This document shows positions 17,289 to 26,331 of a stretch of DNA of 64,000 bases, one piece after another. Source of the DNA: Flavobacterium psychroterrae (GTDB taxonomy: Bacteria > Bacteroidota > Bacteroidia > Flavobacteriales > Flavobacteriaceae). The position numbers were made by a program, and so were the translations under genes. The notes under the pieces were generated by a model, which had not been told where the DNA came from, made no database searches, and was given only the letters and a program-made list of their open reading frames with translations. Where the stretch lies: NCBI RefSeq assembly GCF_018380615.1, contig NZ_JAGYVZ010000001.1:341723-405722 (forward strand). The letters run 5' to 3'. Numbering within the stretch: the first letter of the stretch is position 1; the number at the start of each line of letters is the position of its first letter.

Positions 17289-17369
17289 TTTTGCCACAGA
17301 TTTTACAGATTAACACAGATTATTTTTTAAGAAAATCTTTTCTAATCTTTTTAATCTGTGGCAAAAAAT
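17289..17369. repeat. Inverted-repeat element, GCCACAGATT type
   Basis: TTTTGCCACAGATT at the left pairs with AATCTGTGGCAAAA at the right, with AGATTAACACAGATTA and TAATCTTTTTAATC inside. It is related to the first part of the units in the 7712-8447 array. It lies between eda and the SDR gene and might attenuate expression inside the operon. Confidence 0.7.
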
Positions 17370-17444
17370 AATAAACCCGATAATTGGGAACGAACTATAT
17401 CTCTGTGTTAGAAAAAACATTACATATAAAATTTAAAAAATAAT

Positions 17445-18257
17445 ATGGATTCAGTATTTAACCTTAAAGGAAAAATTGCACTTATTACGGGTGGCGCCGG
17501 AGTTTTGGGAAGCAACTTTGCAAACGTTTTGGCAAAACAAGGCGTTATCGTTGGGATTGTTTCTCAATCGATTGAAAAAGCCAATAAAATAGTTGAAACA
17601 ATAGAAAACAATGGCGGAAAAGCTTTTGCAATTCAGGCGAATGTTTTAAACAAGGAAGAATTAGAAAAAGCAAGGGATTTTATCGTTGAAAAATACGAAA
17701 AACTTGATATTTTAATTAATGCTGCTGGCGGAAATATGCCGGGTGCAACAATTAGTCCGGATCAGGCGATTTATGATTTAAAAGTCGAAGATTTACAAAA
17801 AGTAGTGGACCTTAATATTATTGGTACAATGTTGCCAACTCAGGTATTTTCTGAACTTTTTGCCAAACAAAAAACTGGAAATATCATAAATATTTCGTCG
17901 GCTTCGGCACAAAGACCTTTGACAAGAGTGGTTGGATATTCGGCTTCAAAAGCGGCAATTGATAATTTTACGCAATGGATGTCGGTTGAACTGGCTTCAA
18001 AATATGGCGAAGGAATTCGTGTAAATGCGATTTCTCCGGGATTTTTTATAGGAGAACAAAACCGTGCTTTATTATTGACTCCGGAAGGAGAACTGACGCC
18101 AAGAGGTCAAAAAATTATCGAACATACGCCAATGGGAAGATTTGGGAAACCGGAAGATATTGATGGCGCACTTTTATATTTATGCAGCGATATGTCAAAA
18201 TTTGTTACGGGAACGATCTTAAAAGTCGATGGTGGATTTGCGGCAACAAGTATTTAA
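17445..18257 (+). CDS. SDR-family D-mannonate oxidoreductase (fructuronate reductase), UxuB-type
   Basis: The 270-residue short-chain dehydrogenase has the Rossmann motif TGGAGVLG near residue 15, NAAGGNMPGATI, an active-site Ser strand (NIISSASAQ) and YSASK near residue 165. The NAAGGN.PGAT segment and the ending EHTPMGRFGKPEDIDGAL / VDGGF are what I recall for the SDR-type mannonate oxidoreductases found beside uxuA in Bacteroidota; they interconvert fructuronate and mannonate with NAD(P)H. It could instead be a KduD-like or other sugar-acid SDR. The context between eda and uxuA favours the mannonate role. Confidence 0.78.
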   Translation: MDSVFNLKGKIALITGGAGVLGSNFANVLAKQGVIVGIVSQSIEKANKIVETIENNGGKAFAIQANVLNKEELEKARDFIVEKYEKLDILINAAGGNMPGATISPDQAIYDLKVEDLQKVVDLNIIGTMLPTQVFSELFAKQKTGNIINISSASAQRPLTRVVGYSASKAAIDNFTQWMSVELASKYGEGIRVNAISPGFFIGEQNRALLLTPEGELTPRGQKIIEHTPMGRFGKPEDIDGALLYLCSDMSKFVTGTILKVDGGFAATSI

Positions 18258-18273
18258 TTTTTTTCATTTGCTT

Positions 18274-18298
18274 CTGCAAGGTTTTCAAAACTTTGCAG
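18274..18298. repeat. Palindrome CTGCAAGGTTTTC/AAAACTTTGCAG
   Basis: A 25-bp imperfect palindrome follows the SDR stop by 16 bp. Its GTTTTnAAAAC centre is shared with the hairpins at 11757 and 11869. It may terminate the upstream transcript. Confidence 0.6.
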
Positions 18299-18461
18299 GT
18301 ATAAAACACAACATATTTGTCTAGAATCTTTGTCATGGCACGCAGATGACACGGATTTGCTTTGCAAAGACGCGGATTTAAAGGGATTTTTTTATTTTAA
18401 TTTTTAAAATATCATTGGTAGAAATGACATTTTAAAAATTAAGAATATTTCTTATAAAAAT

Positions 18462-18632
18462 GAGTGCCCTAGCCCCGTCCCGATAGCTATCGGGAGTAGT
18501 GGAAATCTTTTTATTCTGGGGTTCAGAATAAAAGATTACTTCACTTAATTCTTATTTTTAATCGGAGTTCAGTGAACTTCGTTTGAAACGTCCCGATAGC
18601 TATCGGGAAGCGGGAAATAGCTCCTAAATATT
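18462..18632 (+). repeat. Flavobacterial CCTAGCCCCG...AATAGCTCC element, copy 1 (possible structured RNA)
   Basis: The conserved blocks in order are GCCCTAGCCCCG, AGTGGAAATC, AAAGATT, GAAACG and AGCGGGAAATAGCTCC; the outer blocks can pair (AGCCCCG with CGGGAAATAGCT). A second copy with the same block order is at 39113-39217. This copy carries TCCCGATAGCTATCGGGA twice (18478-18495 and 18591-18608), and copy 2 only once. I recall a Bacteroidetes RNA motif of this kind (Flavo-1 in Rfam) but cannot confirm the match. It ends 19 bp before uxuA, so it is probably transcribed in the leader of that gene. Confidence 0.6.
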
Positions 18633-18650
18633 AATAAAAATAAATTAAAA

Positions 18651-19835
18651 ATGGAACAAACGTTAAGATGGTTCGGACCAAACGACCCAGTTTCTTTACA
18701 AGATATTAAGCAAACCGGAGCTACCGGAATTGTGACCGCATTACATCATATCCCGAACGGGCAAGTTTGGGATATTGAGGAAATTATTAAAAGAAAAGTT
18801 GAAATTGAACACGAAAATGGTGATCCTAAAAAAGGTGCATCTGGGTTAATATGGTCGGTTGTAGAAAGTATTCCGGTGCATGAAGATATTAAAAAACAAA
18901 CCGGAAATTATCCTGAATACATTGAAAATTATAAGGAAAGTATCCGGAATCTGGCTTTGTGCGGGATAAAATGTATTTGCTACAATTTCATGCCGGTTTT
19001 AGACTGGTCGAGAACTGATTTAGCTTATGAAACGGCAGACGGATCAAAGGCGTTGCGTTTTGATATTAATGCTTTTGCGGCTTTTGAATTGTTTATTTTG
19101 AAAAGACCCGGAGCTGAAAATGAATACTCGGCAGCACAAATCGAAAAAGCGACAAAATATTTTGAAGCGATGACGGCTGCTGATAAAGTAAAATTACAGC
19201 AAAATATTCTTGCCGGACTTCCCGGCGCGGAAGAAGCATATTCTGTAGAAGATTTTCTAATTACTTTAAGCGGTTACAATCATATTGACAGAGCGGCTTT
19301 GAAGAAAAATTTATTCTATTTTTTAAAAGAAATTATTCCGGTTGCCGAAAGTAAAGGGGTTTTAATGGCGATTCATCCGGATGATCCTCCCTACCCGATT
19401 TTAGGTTTGCCAAGAGTGGTAAGTACGGAGGAAGATTTGATAGAATTAATGGCTGCTGCCGAATCAAAATCAAACGGATTCACGATGTGCACGGGTTCTT
19501 ACGGTGTTCGTGCCGATAATGATTTACCGGGAATAGTAAGGCGTCACGGCGATAAAATGAACTTTATTCACCTAAGAAGCACTGAAAGAGATGCTGAAGG
19601 AAGTTTCTACGAAGCGAACCATCTTGAAGGCGATGTTGATATGTACGAGGTTGTAAAAGCGATTATTGAAGTCGAAAACAGCAATAATAGTCAATTGCCA
19701 ATGCGTCCGGATCATGGTCACCAAATGCTGGATGATTTGAATAAAAAAACAAATCCGGGATATTCTGCTATTGGGCGTTTACGAGGTTTGGCTGAATTAA
19801 GAGGGCTTGAAATCGGAATTAAGAAGTCTTTATAA
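18651..19835 (+). CDS. uxuA: Mannonate dehydratase
   Basis: The 394-residue TIM-barrel enzyme removes water from D-mannonate to give 2-keto-3-deoxy-D-gluconate. The N-terminus ([20 protein letters not shown] and then [16 protein letters not shown]) is diagnostic, and metal and catalytic residues sit in [25 protein letters not shown] and RPDHGHQ. The length equals the bacterial norm. It is separated from the SDR gene by about 390 bp holding a palindrome and the repeat/RNA-like element, so it may have its own promoter or be read through from the hexuronate operon. Confidence 0.96.
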   Translation: MEQTLRWFGPNDPVSLQDIKQTGATGIVTALHHIPNGQVWDIEEIIKRKVEIEHENGDPKKGASGLIWSVVESIPVHEDIKKQTGNYPEYIENYKESIRNLALCGIKCICYNFMPVLDWSRTDLAYETADGSKALRFDINAFAAFELFILKRPGAENEYSAAQIEKATKYFEAMTAADKVKLQQNILAGLPGAEEAYSVEDFLITLSGYNHIDRAALKKNLFYFLKEIIPVAESKGVLMAIHPDDPPYPILGLPRVVSTEEDLIELMAAAESKSNGFTMCTGSYGVRADNDLPGIVRRHGDKMNFIHLRSTERDAEGSFYEANHLEGDVDMYEVVKAIIEVENSNNSQLPMRPDHGHQMLDDLNKKTNPGYSAIGRLRGLAELRGLEIGIKKSL

Positions 19836-19893
19836 ATTATTCTCGCAAGTAGCAGAGTTTTTTAACTGTGGCTATCCCAGAATTAAAAAAAAT

Positions 19894-20000
19894 ATTTCAC
19901 GCAGATTTAAAAAAATTTAAGCAGATGGAGCAGATTAAATTAAAAGAATACTATTATAAATTTGCTGAAATCTGCCTAAATCTGCAAAATCTGCGTGAAA
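19894..20000. repeat. Single CACGCAGATT-family inverted repeat
   Basis: TTTCACGCAGATT and AATCTGCGTGAAA form the ends, with several AGCAGAT/ATCTGC pairs inside. It is a solitary member of the family that is tandemly amplified at 7712-8447. It lies between uxuA and the beta-helix gene. Confidence 0.8.
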
Positions 20001-20058
20001 CAAAAAATATTTGCGCCTTTGCGAGAAACACTAACTAACCACAAAATAACCACAAAAC

Positions 20059-21696
20059 ATGACCCGCCAAAACCTCATTATCTGTTGTAGCCTTTTCGTC
20101 AGTAGTATGAATATAATGGCACAGGATTTACCTAAAATTATTCAATCAAAAACAAATTATTTACCTGATTTTAGTTACGCTGGTTATCATTTCGGCGAAA
20201 GCCAAATTCCTGAATCGCAAGGAAAAATCATCAATGCGACTGATTTTGGCGTAAAAGCAAATGACGGTCTTGACGATTCTAAAGCTTTATTGAAGGCTGT
20301 AAAAGCCGCAAATGCTGTCGATGGAGATGTGATTTTGCAATTACCGGCAGGAACAATTATCTTAAGTGAAATTGTATATATCGAAAGAAGCAATTTCGTT
20401 TTTCGTGGCGCCGGATCTGGCGAAAAGGGAACAGAAATTTATTGCCCCAGACCAATGATGTATCTTAAAGACCCTGAATCTCTGGCCGAACTTAGAGAAT
20501 ATCTTACAACGCTTGATAAAAGACAGCGCGAACCTGAGAATAATATCGATTTACCTTTCTCGCAATACGCATGGTCGGGTGGATTTATCTGGGCGCAAAT
20601 TCCCGGTGAACGTGTAAAATCATATTTGGATAAATACGAACCTACGCCAAATCCGCTTGCGAAAGTGAGTTCCGGAAATATGGGAGAACACGTTATCAAT
20701 GTTTCGGAAGTAAAAGGGTTGAAAGTTGGCGATATTGTCGAGTTGCAATTGTTTAATAAAGATGGTGAAAACGGCGAAATCATCAAAGATTTATACAAAG
20801 GCGCAAATGTAAAACCGGGCTCTCATCATTGGAAATTTCCAAAACTGCCAATCGTGAGACAACAAGTTGAAATCACTAAAATTTCGAACTCAAAAATAAC
20901 GATTAAAACACCTTTGACAATTGCGATAAAACCAGGTTATCAGGCGCAATTGGTAGAATGGAAACATTTAAACGAAGTAGGAATCGAACATATTCGTTTT
21001 ACTTTCCCTGATATTCCAAGAGTGGCGCATCACGTTGAACCGGGAAATAATGCGATATTCTTAACGCGCGTTTTTAATAGCTGGGTGAAAGATGTCACGA
21101 TTACGAATGCCGACAGCGGGATTTTATGCGAGGAAATATCGAATGTTACCATTCAGGATATTGTGACCGATGGTCCGCATATGTCTCATTATACGGTGAC
21201 TTTGGGTGGCGTTCATAATGTTTTGGTTAAGAATTTGAAGATTTATAATAAAGCGGTTCATCCGTTAAGTTTCAACACTTTTGCTACTAAAAATGTTTAC
21301 CAAAATTGTGAGATTTTTGCCGATGCACTTTTAGATCAGCATTCGGGGGCGAATCATCAAAATTTATTTGATCATATTACGGTGCATATTACGCCGGATA
21401 AAAACAATGGTTACTATTTATTTGGCGGTGGCGGTGCAGAATATTGGAAACCTTCGCACGGACCTTTCAGCACTTTCTGGAACTTGAATATTCAGGTTGA
21501 AAATGCGTCTGAAATTACTAAGCCAGTTTTACTTTACGGCATGAAAGATGGACCTTTTGCAAGGATTATTGGTGTGAATGGGAATGCTAAATTCGAAGTG
21601 AAATATGAACCTGATGCTTATACTGAGTTTTTGAATACGTCTATGGATAAAATTCCTTCGTTGTATGATTATCAGTTAAAAAAGCGGTTGAAGTAA
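20059..21696 (+). CDS. Secreted right-handed beta-helix protein, pectate-lyase-superfamily type
   Basis: The 545-residue protein has a short signal peptide (CCSLFVSSMNIMAQ) and the opening motif of the Pectate_lyase_3/GH28-related fold, NATDFGVKANDGLDDSKAL, at about residues 60-77. A run of short beta-helix rungs follows (WVKDVTITNADSGILCEEI, VLVKNLKIYNKAVHP, YQNCEIFADALLDQHSG). It resembles DUF4955-type proteins of Bacteroidota polysaccharide loci. The catalytic activity, whether lyase or hydrolase, is not settled by the sequence. Its place between uxuA and the HTCS suggests it cleaves the polysaccharide that induces this locus, in the periplasm or outside the cell. Confidence 0.72.
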   Translation: MTRQNLIICCSLFVSSMNIMAQDLPKIIQSKTNYLPDFSYAGYHFGESQIPESQGKIINATDFGVKANDGLDDSKALLKAVKAANAVDGDVILQLPAGTIILSEIVYIERSNFVFRGAGSGEKGTEIYCPRPMMYLKDPESLAELREYLTTLDKRQREPENNIDLPFSQYAWSGGFIWAQIPGERVKSYLDKYEPTPNPLAKVSSGNMGEHVINVSEVKGLKVGDIVELQLFNKDGENGEIIKDLYKGANVKPGSHHWKFPKLPIVRQQVEITKISNSKITIKTPLTIAIKPGYQAQLVEWKHLNEVGIEHIRFTFPDIPRVAHHVEPGNNAIFLTRVFNSWVKDVTITNADSGILCEEISNVTIQDIVTDGPHMSHYTVTLGGVHNVLVKNLKIYNKAVHPLSFNTFATKNVYQNCEIFADALLDQHSGANHQNLFDHITVHITPDKNNGYYLFGGGGAEYWKPSHGPFSTFWNLNIQVENASEITKPVLLYGMKDGPFARIIGVNGNAKFEVKYEPDAYTEFLNTSMDKIPSLYDYQLKKRLK

Positions 21697-21765
21697 TTTT
21701 TTTTTAATCACGCAAAGACGCGAAGTCGCAAAGTTTTTTAAGTAACTATAAAGCGTAGTGTTTGT

Positions 21766-21862
21766 AATTTCGACCGAAGGGAGAAATCACACTAGTAATT
21801 CGACAAAGATTGACGATTTCTATGCGGAGTTTCGCGTGTGATTTCTCCTTCGTCGAAATGAC
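21766..21862. repeat. ~97-bp inverted-repeat element, GAAATCACAC / GTCGAAATGAC type
   Basis: The left end TTTCGACCGAAGGGAGAAAT and the right end ATTTCTCCTTCGTCGAAATG are near reverse complements. It is related to the GTCATTCTGAGGAACG element family at 45739-46138. It follows CGCAAAGACGCGAAGTCGCA, another short repeat seen also at 35750-36135. Confidence 0.7.
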
Positions 21863-21892
21863 ATAAAATAAGGAATACCTCTGTCACTTTGC

Positions 21893-22012
21893 TCCTTTGC
21901 CTCTTTGCACCTTTGCTCCTTTGCACCTTTGCTCCTTTGCACCTTTGCACCTTTGAACCTTTGAACCTTTGAACCTTTGAACCTTTGAATGACCCTTTGA
22001 CCCTTTGCACCT
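21893..22012. repeat. 8-bp minisatellite CTTTGNNC upstream of the HTCS gene
   Basis: About a dozen 8-bp units run in tandem: CTTTGCAC, CTTTGCTC and later CTTTGAAC repeated, ending 15 bp before the ATG. Related tracts occur at 33185-33295, 39300-39340 and 46147-46190, again in or near gene starts. The minus-strand frame across it (21792-22028) is an artefact of the repeat. Changes in copy number would alter promoter-to-start distance. Confidence 0.85.
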
Positions 22013-22026
22013 CAAAAAAAACCACC

Positions 22027-25000
22027 ATGAAATATAAAATAGCTTTTCTGGTTTTACTGTTTATTTCAGGAAATATTTTTTCCCAAAATAAATATCGTCT
22101 TAAAAATATCTCGACTACGGATGGGCTTTCGCAGAGTTCTGTTATTGCTATTCATCAGGATAAATTTGGGCAAATGTGGTTTGGTACGCGTGATGGTCTG
22201 AATAAATATGACGGAAGTAAATTCACGATTTTCAGGAATGATGTTACCAATAAACATTCAATAAGCAACAATGATATTTTATCTATTGAAGAAGATAATA
22301 CGGGTAAAATCTGGGTTGGAACTTATAACGGGCTTAATTGCTATGATCCTGTAAGCAATACTTTTACACGATATTTACATACCAAAACAAATCATACCAT
22401 AAGCAGTAACGCCATTTGGTCGATTAGGGAAATTGGGGACGAAATGTGGTTTGGAACTTCACAGGGATTGACGATTTATAATAAGAAAACCAATAAATTC
22501 AGTTCGGTTTTTCATTCAGATACTGATAATTCGACGGTTCCGAGTAATAATATTATTACTATTTTAAAAAGTAAAAAAGGCGAAATCTGGATTGGAACTA
22601 CTAAAGGTTTGTGCCAGCTTATCAGCAGAAAAAACGGAAAATTAGCGTTCAGAAATTATCCGTTAAATGCGGTTGATCTATTAAATGTTCAGGCAATTAC
22701 AGAAGATGCTTCGGGTGATTTATGGGTTGGGACAAAAAATAAAGGCCTTTTGAAATTCGACAAAACTTCAAACGCTTTTGTTTCTTTTTTATCTGATTAC
22801 AACTACCGCGAAATCAATACGGACATTCGTTCTCTGGCAATTGACAAACAAGGTTCTTTATGGATTGGCGCGTACGACGGAATCTACATTTTAGGAAAAG
22901 ACAAAAGCATTCAAAAAATAAACAATAGCAATAACAGCAACGGAATCGACAAGGTAAAATCGATTTTTATGGATCGAAAAGGTTCGGTTTGGATTGGTTG
23001 TTATTACAAAGGCGTGAATATTTGGGACATTTCAAATGTGAATTTCTCCAATTACAATCAAAATTCTAAAAAAATTCCGATGAGTTTTGATGTTGTGAGT
23101 TCGATTATCGCCGATAAAAATCACAATATTTATTTTGGAACCGAAGGCGGCGGAATTACCATTTATACCCCAACTACCGAAGCTACAAGTTACATCAACA
23201 GCAAAAGCGGACAAACGGTTAAAAATGACATAAAATCGATGTGCCTTTTGGGAGATATTTTATGGATTGGGACTTTTTCAAAAGGATTATCGGCTTATAA
23301 TACGGTTTCAAAAAGAATTGAAGATAATCGAATTGCTGCGAATTTGAATGCTTTATTAAAGGAATCCGGCGTTTATTCGATTAAGGCTGAAGGAAATGAA
23401 ATTCTTTGGATTGGGACTTTTGGCAAAGGATTGATTCGGTACAATACAGTTGCTAAAACCTTTGAAATTATCGAAAATGATACTACAAAAACCAATTATC
23501 TGACCAATAATATTGTGCGAACGCTTTTAGTCGATCAAAAAAATGGCGTTTGGGCAGGAACTCAAAACGGACTGAATTTTATTCCGTTTAAGAATTTTTC
23601 TTCAAATAAATATGCGATAAAACATTTCTTTTTTGACTCCTCATCTTTATCCGGCGATGATATTCTGACTTTATTTCAGGACAGTCAAAAGAAAATCTGG
23701 GTGGGAACAAAAGCAAAAGGCCTGCATTATTTTGACGGAAAAAAATTCAACAAAATCAATTTAAGAGTTGGAAATACGGTCATAACTTCGATACATTCGA
23801 TATTAGAAGATGATGATAAAAACTTATGGATTAGTACCAATCAGGGAATTATAAAATATAGTACAACACAAAAAACGGTTGTTATTTATGACCAAAAAGA
23901 TGGTCTGGCAAGTAATGAATTTAATGATAATTCGGCTTTAAAACTAGATTCGAATCAGTTTTATTTCGGAAGTCCGTCCGGTGCGACGTATTTTGATGCC
24001 GGGAAAATCTCTTTGAATCAATATGCGCCTCAGGTTTTGATTACCAATTTAAAAATCAAAAACGAAACGATTCATCCCAATGATTTGGTTGGCGTTTTAG
24101 AAAAAAGCATTGGTTATACCAAAACAATTACGCTGGATTATGACAAAGCTAATTTCTCGATTGATTTTTCAATTCCAAATTACATTCGATCCAAAAATAA
24201 TGAATATAGTTATCGCTTGGTTGGACTGGAAAACAACTGGACAACGACTAAAAATACCGAAGCTATTTTTGCAATCCAGAATCCCGGAACGTACACCTTT
24301 GAAGTCCGTGGCGCAAACAATGACGGCGTTTGGAATAAAGTTCCAACTACATTAACCGTTATTGTAAATCCTGCTCCGTGGCGCAGTATCTGGGCGTTTT
24401 TATTGTATGCAATTATCATAGGTTTAGGATTATACGGTTTAATATGGATTATGAAATCAAAAGCCAGACTGAAACAAAAACTGGAACTGGAATATCTGGA
24501 AACTAAACGCATTGAAGAAAACAATCAGGCAAAACTGGATTTCTTTACCAATATTTCGCATGAATTCAGAACGCCGTTGACGTTGATTTTAGGTCCTTTG
24601 CAACAAATCCTTGCCAATTATAACGGAACGAATGAAATGTATAAAAAGTTGCTGGTTATTGAAGGAAGTGCGAATCATCTTTTAAGCCTTATTAATCGTT
24701 TAATGGATTTCAGGAAACTTGAAAATCATCAGGTTATGCTGGAATCGGCTGAGGGAAATATCGTCAAATTCACTAAGGAAATCTTTTTATCTTTTATCGA
24801 ATATGCTAAAGACGGCGGTTATACGTATACTTTTGAATCATCTGAAGAAGAAATCCCGGTGTATTTTGATCGTTATAAACTGGAACGTGTTTTTTATAAT
24901 TTGATTTCAAATGCGTTTCGATATACTCCGAAAGGCGGAAATATTCACTTGAAAATATCTCACGATAACGAGAATCTTTTTATAGCCGTTGAAGATTCAG

Positions 25001-26118
25001 GAGCCGGAATTGCAGAAGAATATAAAGACAAAATTTTTGATTTGTTTTTTGAAGTTCCTATGCACAATAATGTCAAAAAAAACTACAATAAAGGAACCGG
25101 AATTGGACTTTCGATCGTGAAAAATATTGTAAAACTGCATAAAGGAAACATTGAAGTTACAAATAAACAAACCGAAGGTGCCGTTTTTACAGTAACGCTT
25201 CCGCTTGGTCGCGAACATCTCTTGGACAATGAAATTATTACCGATTTTAAAATTAGTGATGATATTTCGCAGTATAATGTACAATTAGAAAGATCGGAAA
25301 TAGCAGAACCAGATGATATTGATGATTTTGTAGTAAACGACGAAAAACAAACAATTTTGATTGTTGAAGATCACAAGGTTTTACGATCGTTCATGAAAAA
25401 TTTACTGAAAGAAGATTACAATATTATTGAAGCCGAAAACGGAAAAGTAGCTTTTGAAAAAGCAGTACAACAGATCCCGAATCTTATTATAAGCGATGTT
25501 ATTATGCCTGAAATGGTGGGAACTGAGCTTTGCTCTAAGATTAAGGAGAATTTAAAAACCAGTCATATTCCGGTAATTTTACTGACTTCAAGAACTTCAT
25601 TAGTCTATAAATTTGAAGGATTGGAAAGTGGCGCTGATGATTATATTAGTAAACCTTTTAATTTAATTGAATTTAAACTTCGGGTAAAAAACCTTTTAAA
25701 TTCTACAGAACGTTTGAAAAATAAGTTTTCAAGCGAGGATAATTTTATCCCATCGGAAATTACGGTTTCATCATTAGACGAAGAATTATTGAAAAAAGCA
25801 TTCAAAATTGTCGAAGAAAATATTTCGAACGAGCAATTTGATATTCCGTTTTTCTGTACGGAATTAGGTGTTAGCCGCACGATGTTATTTTTGAAAGTAA
25901 AAGCGTGGACGAATTTTACACCTAATGAATTCATTCACGAAATACGTTTAAAACGCGCGGCTCAATTATTAGAACAAAACAAATTAAATGTCTCCGAAGT
26001 AAGTTATAAAGTTGGTTTTAATAATCCGAAATACTTTAGTAAATGCTTCCAGAAAAAGTACGGCGAAACACCCACTCAGTTCGCTGACAAATTTTTTAAG
26101 CCTTCGGCTATAATTTAG
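22027..26118 (+). CDS. Hybrid two-component system regulator (HTCS) of the uronan PUL
   Basis: The 1363-residue protein fuses sensor, kinase, receiver and DNA-binding parts. I chose ATG 22027 because MKYKIAFLVLLFISGNIFSQ is a clear signal peptide; an earlier in-frame ATG (21985) lies in the minisatellite. Residues 25-680 are propeller repeats (GLSQSSVIAIHQDKFGQMWF, IWVGTYNGL), and 735-780 is Y_Y_Y. A membrane helix is at about 787-808 (WAFLLYAIIIGLGLYGLIW), and HisKA has FFTNISHEFRTPLTL near 838. HATPase has NLISNAFRYTP and GTGIGLSIVKN; the receiver has ILIVEDH and phospho-Asp in ISDVIMPEM near 1157; and an AraC HTH ends the protein. It lies directly upstream of susC and should bind an oligosaccharide from the glycan in the periplasm. 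Confidence 0.96.
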   Translation: MKYKIAFLVLLFISGNIFSQNKYRLKNISTTDGLSQSSVIAIHQDKFGQMWFGTRDGLNKYDGSKFTIFRNDVTNKHSISNNDILSIEEDNTGKIWVGTYNGLNCYDPVSNTFTRYLHTKTNHTISSNAIWSIREIGDEMWFGTSQGLTIYNKKTNKFSSVFHSDTDNSTVPSNNIITILKSKKGEIWIGTTKGLCQLISRKNGKLAFRNYPLNAVDLLNVQAITEDASGDLWVGTKNKGLLKFDKTSNAFVSFLSDYNYREINTDIRSLAIDKQGSLWIGAYDGIYILGKDKSIQKINNSNNSNGIDKVKSIFMDRKGSVWIGCYYKGVNIWDISNVNFSNYNQNSKKIPMSFDVVSSIIADKNHNIYFGTEGGGITIYTPTTEATSYINSKSGQTVKNDIKSMCLLGDILWIGTFSKGLSAYNTVSKRIEDNRIAANLNALLKESGVYSIKAEGNEILWIGTFGKGLIRYNTVAKTFEIIENDTTKTNYLTNNIVRTLLVDQKNGVWAGTQNGLNFIPFKNFSSNKYAIKHFFFDSSSLSGDDILTLFQDSQKKIWVGTKAKGLHYFDGKKFNKINLRVGNTVITSIHSILEDDDKNLWISTNQGIIKYSTTQKTVVIYDQKDGLASNEFNDNSALKLDSNQFYFGSPSGATYFDAGKISLNQYAPQVLITNLKIKNETIHPNDLVGVLEKSIGYTKTITLDYDKANFSIDFSIPNYIRSKNNEYSYRLVGLENNWTTTKNTEAIFAIQNPGTYTFEVRGANNDGVWNKVPTTLTVIVNPAPWRSIWAFLLYAIIIGLGLYGLIWIMKSKARLKQKLELEYLETKRIEENNQAKLDFFTNISHEFRTPLTLILGPLQQILANYNGTNEMYKKLLVIEGSANHLLSLINRLMDFRKLENHQVMLESAEGNIVKFTKEIFLSFIEYAKDGGYTYTFESSEEEIPVYFDRYKLERVFYNLISNAFRYTPKGGNIHLKISHDNENLFIAVEDSGAGIAEEYKDKIFDLFFEVPMHNNVKKNYNKGTGIGLSIVKNIVKLHKGNIEVTNKQTEGAVFTVTLPLGREHLLDNEIITDFKISDDISQYNVQLERSEIAEPDDIDDFVVNDEKQTILIVEDHKVLRSFMKNLLKEDYNIIEAENGKVAFEKAVQQIPNLIISDVIMPEMVGTELCSKIKENLKTSHIPVILLTSRTSLVYKFEGLESGADDYISKPFNLIEFKLRVKNLLNSTERLKNKFSSEDNFIPSEITVSSLDEELLKKAFKIVEENISNEQFDIPFFCTELGVSRTMLFLKVKAWTNFTPNEFIHEIRLKRAAQLLEQNKLNVSEVSYKVGFNNPKYFSKCFQKKYGETPTQFADKFFKPSAII

Positions 26119-26142
26119 GGAATTCGTTATTTTAAAGGGATT

Positions 26143-26178
26143 AAAAAAGGGTATCTGTATTTTTAGATACCCTTTTTT
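26143..26178 (+). terminator. Intrinsic terminator after the HTCS gene
   Basis: AAAAAGGGTATCT pairs with AGATACCCTTTTT around a short loop, 25 bp after the HTCS stop, and ends in a T-run. It separates regulator transcription from the susC operon. Confidence 0.8.
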
Positions 26179-26216
26179 GTATTTCTATATCGTTTTCGCC
26201 TGCTACATTTGCCATT

Positions 26217-26309
26217 ATGAAAACCAGGAAAACGAAATTCATATTGCTGCAAATTCTATTTGTAATTATCATAATAGGAATGAGTTTATTGATTTTTTAT
26301 TTTATCTAA
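26217..26309 (+). CDS. Possible 30-residue membrane peptide upstream of susC
   Basis: An ATG frame between the HTCS terminator and susC encodes 30 residues: basic MKTRKTK and then a hydrophobic stretch (FILLQILFVIIIIGMSLLI) long enough for one membrane helix. It ends 22 bp before the susC ATG. It would be the first gene of the susCD transcript if expressed. I cannot assign a function, and it could be chance in AT-rich DNA. Confidence 0.35.
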   Translation: MKTRKTKFILLQILFVIIIIGMSLLIFYFI

Positions 26310-26331
26310 CATTAACCTAAAACCAAAATGA

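Noticed and set aside
21792..22028. A lysine-rich 78-residue minus-strand frame upstream of the HTCS gene
   Set aside because: It translates the 8-bp minisatellite and has no other content.
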